Of a stretch of DNA of 64,000 bases, positions 61,005 through 64,000 are shown piece by piece (position 1 is the first letter of the stretch; each line of letters opens with the position of its first letter). The position numbers were made by a program, and so were the translations under genes. Origin of the DNA: Oceanococcus sp051252075 (GTDB taxonomy: Bacteria > Pseudomonadota > Gammaproteobacteria > Nevskiales > Oceanococcaceae); assembly GCA_051252075.1 (NCBI GenBank), contig JBPOFU010000001.1, forward strand, positions 1 through 64,000, written 5' to 3'. The notes under the pieces are model-generated. The model ran no database searches and had not been told where the DNA came from. It saw only the letters and a list, made by a program, of their open reading frames with translations.

Positions 61005-62219
61005 TTAAGACTCGCTAGCTGTGGCGGCTTGCTCAGCCTGTGCATGTTGCAACCAAGCCGCTGCTTGCTTACGCGTGTCGTCATACTTCATAGCAACCGA
61101 GAATGCCTTGATTGCGGCCTCATGATCACCCATTTCTGTTGCCGCGATACCCTGTAAAAGCGCCGTATTGCCAGGCTCTTTCACGCCAAGCTTGCGGGCC
61201 TTTTCTAAGGTTGGAATCACCTTGCCCCAGGCTTCCCTTTCAACGTAAAGGTAAGCCAAGCGCAAAACAACTTCTCCATCGTCGGTCAGTTTACTGGCCT
61301 GCTCTAGCGCAGTAATGGCTTTATCGACTTCCTTGGCGCCCAACCACGCATTCGCTAATAGCTCGTAGTTGTCGTCTTTACCCTCGACTATTCCCTTGCG
61401 CAAGCCTTCATCTAAGGTCTTGCCCGCTTTATAAGGAATATCCAAGTAGAGGAACAAGTTGGTGAGATTGAGCAATTCCCGATTCGCGTCCAATAAACCC
61501 TGACGCTCTGCCAATGCCAAAACCGCTAAGGCATCCGGGTTTTTCTTCAACTCTAAGAACATGCCCGATAGCTGCTTCCAGTAATCCTTCTTCACCGGAA
61601 AGCGCGCAACCAATTGCAACAAGGTATTGGCGCTGCTCTTATAGTCTTTAAGCTCGTAGTGCATAGCTAGCTTGAGCTGTAACCAGGACTCTTTCGGGTC
61701 TTTCGATTCACGAATCGCCTGCGTCAGAGGCGGCAAAGCTTTACGATACTGATTGGTCTGCGCATAAGCTGTTGCCAGCAAAATACGCGCTTCCGGTGGA
61801 ACCGCCGTTTTCGCCGTCTTCAGGTATTCATTGAGTACTTGTATACCCTCACGATACTCTTCCACTGCCACATGGAACTGTCCCAAGCTGTACTTCATTT
61901 GTTCAACTTGGTGGTCTGGCAGCGAGCCCAAATCGATAGCTTTTTGGAAATAGCTTGCGGCTTTTCCATAATCACCACGCTGTGCCCAGATGAATCCGTA
62001 GGTCTGCAACACCATGGCGTATTCGTATTCGTTACGCTTTACCGAACTTTCCAGCTTTTGTAGCCGCTGCAAGGCCTCGTTGTACTCTTCTTCACCAATG
62101 AGTTCATGAATCTTTGCTAAGCGCTTATACGTCAGTTCGGACAGCGTTTGTGCCGAAGCCATTCCCGCGAAAGCCAAGCCCAGCATTACGCCAATTACAA
62201 TAATGAGACGACGCATCAT
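61005..62219 (-). CDS. Exported TPR protein of the TonB2-type system
   Basis: A 404-residue protein with a signal peptide (cleavage near GMASAQ) and tandem tetratricopeptide-like repeats from about residue 35 to 395. Examples are YGKAASYFQKAIDLGSLPD, KALPPLTQAIRESKDP and HEAAIKAFSVAMKYDD. In Vibrio and related bacteria the gene after tonB2 encodes such a periplasmic TPR protein, often needed for, or enhancing, TonB2 function. Overlaps the tonB stop by 4 bases. Confidence 0.9.
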   Translation of the reverse strand: MMRRLIIVIGVMLGLAFAGMASAQTLSELTYKRLAKIHELIGEEEYNEALQRLQKLESSVKRNEYEYAMVLQTYGFIWAQRGDYGKAASYFQKAIDLGSLPDHQVEQMKYSLGQFHVAVEEYREGIQVLNEYLKTAKTAVPPEARILLATAYAQTNQYRKALPPLTQAIRESKDPKESWLQLKLAMHYELKDYKSSANTLLQLVARFPVKKDYWKQLSGMFLELKKNPDALAVLALAERQGLLDANRELLNLTNLFLYLDIPYKAGKTLDEGLRKGIVEGKDDNYELLANAWLGAKEVDKAITALEQASKLTDDGEVVLRLAYLYVEREAWGKVIPTLEKARKLGVKEPGNTALLQGIAATEMGDHEAAIKAFSVAMKYDDTRKQAAAWLQHAQAEQAATASES

Positions 62220-62851
62220 TGGTCAGCTCCCATCTTGAATTCAATCGTTTGCACGCCCTGATGGGCAACAGGTTTTCCATCCACTACACGTGGTTTGAAT
62301 TTCCACTTCAGGATGGCTCGGCGCGCCGCTCGATCAAACACGCGCCGCGGTTTTGACTCCAAAACTTTGGGGTCAGATACGGTGCCATCTGTTTTGATGG
62401 TGAACTCCATCTTTACCCAGCCCTCAATACCATCTCGCGCTGCATTACGAGGGTACTGCGGCGCTATACGCACCAAAGGAATCAACTCCCCATCGCCTTT
62501 GAAATCCGAAGCTTTGGAGTAACTCCCCATAAACGGACCATTACCCACACTCACAGGTAACTTCACGTTAGGTATATCCATCTTCTGTGGTTGCGGATTC
62601 GGCTGCTTCGCCTGTGCCATGTTGAGCTTAGGCGGTGGCGGCGGCTTCTTAGGCGGCGGTGGCTTCTTCGGCACTTCACGACTGCGTGTCTCTAGGCTTT
62701 CATCGCGTTTGAGACGGACAAAATCAATGCCTCCCAGATCATCCGTTTTTTTGACTTCTTTGCCGGTCGTAGTAATCAACACGTGCATAAACCAAAACAG
62801 GAACAGGCCTATGGCGACGGCACCGGTTATAGATATAAGGTAACGACGCAT
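62216..62851 (-). CDS. tonB: TonB2-type energy transducer
   Basis: A 211-residue TonB. A single N-terminal membrane helix is followed by DLGGIDFVRLKRDE, then the proline-rich spacer (PKKPPPPKKPPPPPK) and a C-terminal domain with YPRNAARDGIEGWVKMEFTI and a closing FKPRVVDGKPV. It carries the proton-motive-force signal from ExbB/ExbD to outer-membrane receptors. It is short with a small spacer, as in TonB2 proteins. Starts 2 bases after exbD. Confidence 0.94.
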   Translation of the reverse strand: MRRYLISITGAVAIGLFLFWFMHVLITTTGKEVKKTDDLGGIDFVRLKRDESLETRSREVPKKPPPPKKPPPPPKLNMAQAKQPNPQPQKMDIPNVKLPVSVGNGPFMGSYSKASDFKGDGELIPLVRIAPQYPRNAARDGIEGWVKMEFTIKTDGTVSDPKVLESKPRRVFDRAARRAILKWKFKPRVVDGKPVAHQGVQTIEFKMGADQ

Positions 62852-62853
62852 AT

Positions 62854-63255
62854 TTACGGATTCTGCGCGGCTATCGATACGCTATACACACCTGCTAGCC
62901 GTACCTGGTCCATGACTTCGACCAAGGTGCCCGTTTGAGATTCCTTATCGGCAATGATCACAACCGTGCCTTCTGGATTTTCAGCATGTAAACGCTCGAC
63001 GTTGGCGCGTACTGCGCGCAATTCAACTTTGCGTTTGGCAATCCAGACCGCGCCATCCGGTTTGATGGCGATCAAAATGTTTCCGCGCTCTTTGCGTTCT
63101 GCCGTACTGGCATTGGGTCGACTAACGTCGATACCGGTTTCTTTTACGAAGCTGGTGGTCACAATGAAGAAGATCAACATGATGAAGACGATGTCCAGCA
63201 TCGGCGTCATGTCGATATCCGCTTCCTCGGTTGTTCCGTGATGTTTGCGTCTCAT
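62854..63255 (-). CDS. exbD: Biopolymer transport protein ExbD
   Basis: A 133-residue protein with one N-terminal membrane helix holding the essential Asp in PMLDIVFIMLIFFIVTTS and a periplasmic domain ending QVRLAGVYSVSIAAQNP. Forms the ExbB-ExbD proton channel energising TonB. Starts 2 bases after exbB and ends 2 bases before tonB, an arrangement indicating one transcript. Confidence 0.95.
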   Translation of the reverse strand: MRRKHHGTTEEADIDMTPMLDIVFIMLIFFIVTTSFVKETGIDVSRPNASTAERKERGNILIAIKPDGAVWIAKRKVELRAVRANVERLHAENPEGTVVIIADKESQTGTLVEVMDQVRLAGVYSVSIAAQNP

Positions 63256-63257
63256 AT

Positions 63258-63779
63258 TTAGTTATTCTCGTGCACGCCAAGTTCGTCATTGAGAAAATCT
63301 GTCTCACGCCGGACCTTGTGTGGGAAATGCGTTCCGAAGTAAATGCCAGAAAGCGCAACAACCATGCCCGCCATCGTCGGGATCGTTGCCTTAAAAATAC
63401 CTGCAGCCATAGCACGGGCATTACCCGTACCCAAAGCCGCCATAACATCGAAAACGTGAATCATGCCAGTCACGGTTCCGAGCAATCCCAGCAAGGGGCA
63501 CAAGGCTACAATCGTTTTGATTGCCGCGACGTTACGGTTGGCGGTTCGAGTAACTCTAGACACTTCCGCACGCCGAATCTGACGCGCCTGCCAAGAACTA
63601 AACTCGCTGCGCTTACGCCAGTTTTCAATAACTTGTCGCGTTTGCTGCGGTAGCTCCATCCGGAAATAACTAAGGCGCTCCAGAATCATGGCCCACATCA
63701 GAATAGCGGCAAATAGGATTACCCATAGCACGCCACCTCCGGCCTCCAGAAAATCGCGAATTGCCGCGAAAAATTCCAT
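63258..63779 (-). CDS. exbB: ExbB-type proton channel protein (short, ExbB2-like)
   Basis: A 173-residue MotA/TolQ/ExbB-family protein with three membrane helices (near residues 15-35, 85-110 and 130-152) and the conserved CPLLGLLGTVTGMIHVFDVM segment plus AGIFKATIPTMAGMVVAL. It is the short ExbB of TonB2-type clusters. Its ATG overlaps the stop of the next upstream gene by one base (TAATG). Confidence 0.94.
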   Translation of the reverse strand: MEFFAAIRDFLEAGGGVLWVILFAAILMWAMILERLSYFRMELPQQTRQVIENWRKRSEFSSWQARQIRRAEVSRVTRTANRNVAAIKTIVALCPLLGLLGTVTGMIHVFDVMAALGTGNARAMAAGIFKATIPTMAGMVVALSGIYFGTHFPHKVRRETDFLNDELGVHENN

Positions 63780-64000
63780 TAGGCGGTACCGCTGGTCTCA
63801 GAACGCTGCGCAACAAGCCCAGCACTTTCTTCTTCCAGAATCTGGATAAGTGATTTGCTGCGGGCTGCCAATACGCTGTGCAAAAACACCATGGGGATAG
63901 CGACAACCAGGCCCAAGACCGTGGTCACCAAAGCTTGCGAGATACCACCAGCCATCAATTTCGGATCACCCGTGCCAAACAAGGTAATGGCCTGGAAGGT
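63779..64000 (-). CDS. 3' end of a second MotA/TolQ/ExbB-family protein, TtpC-like (cut by window edge)
   Basis: Seventy-three codons run leftward from the right edge to a TAA. The sequence TFQAITLFGTGDPKLMAGG, then SQALVTTVLGLVVAIPMVF, is the last part of a MotA/TolQ/ExbB domain, ending in a helical cytoplasmic tail. In TonB2 clusters the gene before exbB2 encodes TtpC, a long ExbB-like protein, and position and sequence fit this. The start lies outside the window, so its length is unknown. Confidence 0.85.
   Translation of the reverse strand, partial: TFQAITLFGTGDPKLMAGGISQALVTTVLGLVVAIPMVFLHSVLAARSKSLIQILEEESAGLVAQRSETSGTA

Noticed and set aside
1..64000. Search for tRNA, rRNA, insertion sequences, integrases, prophage genes or defence genes
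   Set aside because: None seen: intergenic gaps are short, no tRNA-like cloverleaf with conserved loops was found, and no transposase or phage-like protein is present.

Overview
The window is 64 kb of compactly coded chromosomal DNA of intermediate G+C. It looks like an aerobic, probably marine or aquatic, gammaproteobacterium. The clues are the arginine succinyltransferase (AST) genes with two AstA-like proteins, a TonB2-type ExbB/ExbD/TonB/TPR operon, NirBD with NasA, a DUF1631 protein, RNase T, PlsC, ComM and several TIGR02001/OmpA-type envelope proteins. The genus cannot be named from sequence alone. I see no tRNA, rRNA, insertion sequence, prophage or CRISPR.

Layout. 1-4 kb: the tip of a divergent exported protein, an orphan GspE/PilB-type ATPase, an MscS channel and two unknown proteins. 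4-12 kb: a tightly overlapping signalling operon. It encodes a TonB-dependent receptor, a YfiR-like periplasmic protein, a CHASE8/HAMP histidine kinase, a receiver-DUF3369 regulator, a receiver fused to a histidine-kinase-like module that lacks its phosphorylatable histidine, and a PAS-GGDEF-EAL protein. 12-30 kb: mostly housekeeping genes (argG, pyrC, rnt, a royal-jelly-type lactonase-like protein, a GAF-GGDEF cyclase, DUF1631, plsC, fumarase, TfoX-N, VOC, a cNMP-patatin esterase, trhO, an ABC1 kinase, ald). 30-43 kb: amino-acid catabolism. One minus-strand run is astC-astA-astD, a DUF1338 protein, an M20 hydrolase and a D-2-hydroxyglutarate-dehydrogenase-like flavoprotein. An Lrp-type regulator and two lipoproteins separate it from a second run, astA-astB. 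43-51 kb: nitrate assimilation (nirB, nirD, an NADH-type flavoprotein, nasA), preceded by a textbook sigma-54 promoter and a near-consensus NtrC site, with a uroporphyrinogen-III synthase converging on it. 51-64 kb: an OmpA protein, comM, a TorF-like porin, then a long minus-strand run of a TonB2-type energy system, a TPR protein, marC and oppABCDF.

Most notable. (1) A family of three intergenic elements, at about 13.5, 33.0 and 34.0 kb, shares one architecture: a long outer inverted repeat enclosing two small hairpins with conserved loops. The stem sequences differ completely between copies while pairing is kept, so structure rather than sequence is conserved. Two copies sit in consecutive gaps of the AST-linked gene run. 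(2) The receptor-to-cyclic-di-GMP operon at 4-12 kb, with its degenerate kinase, looks like a complete envelope-sensing pathway whose ligand and output are not evident. (3) The DUF1338 protein plus the D-2-hydroxyglutarate dehydrogenase homologue would make a two-step route from 2-oxoadipate to 2-oxoglutarate, beside the AST genes.
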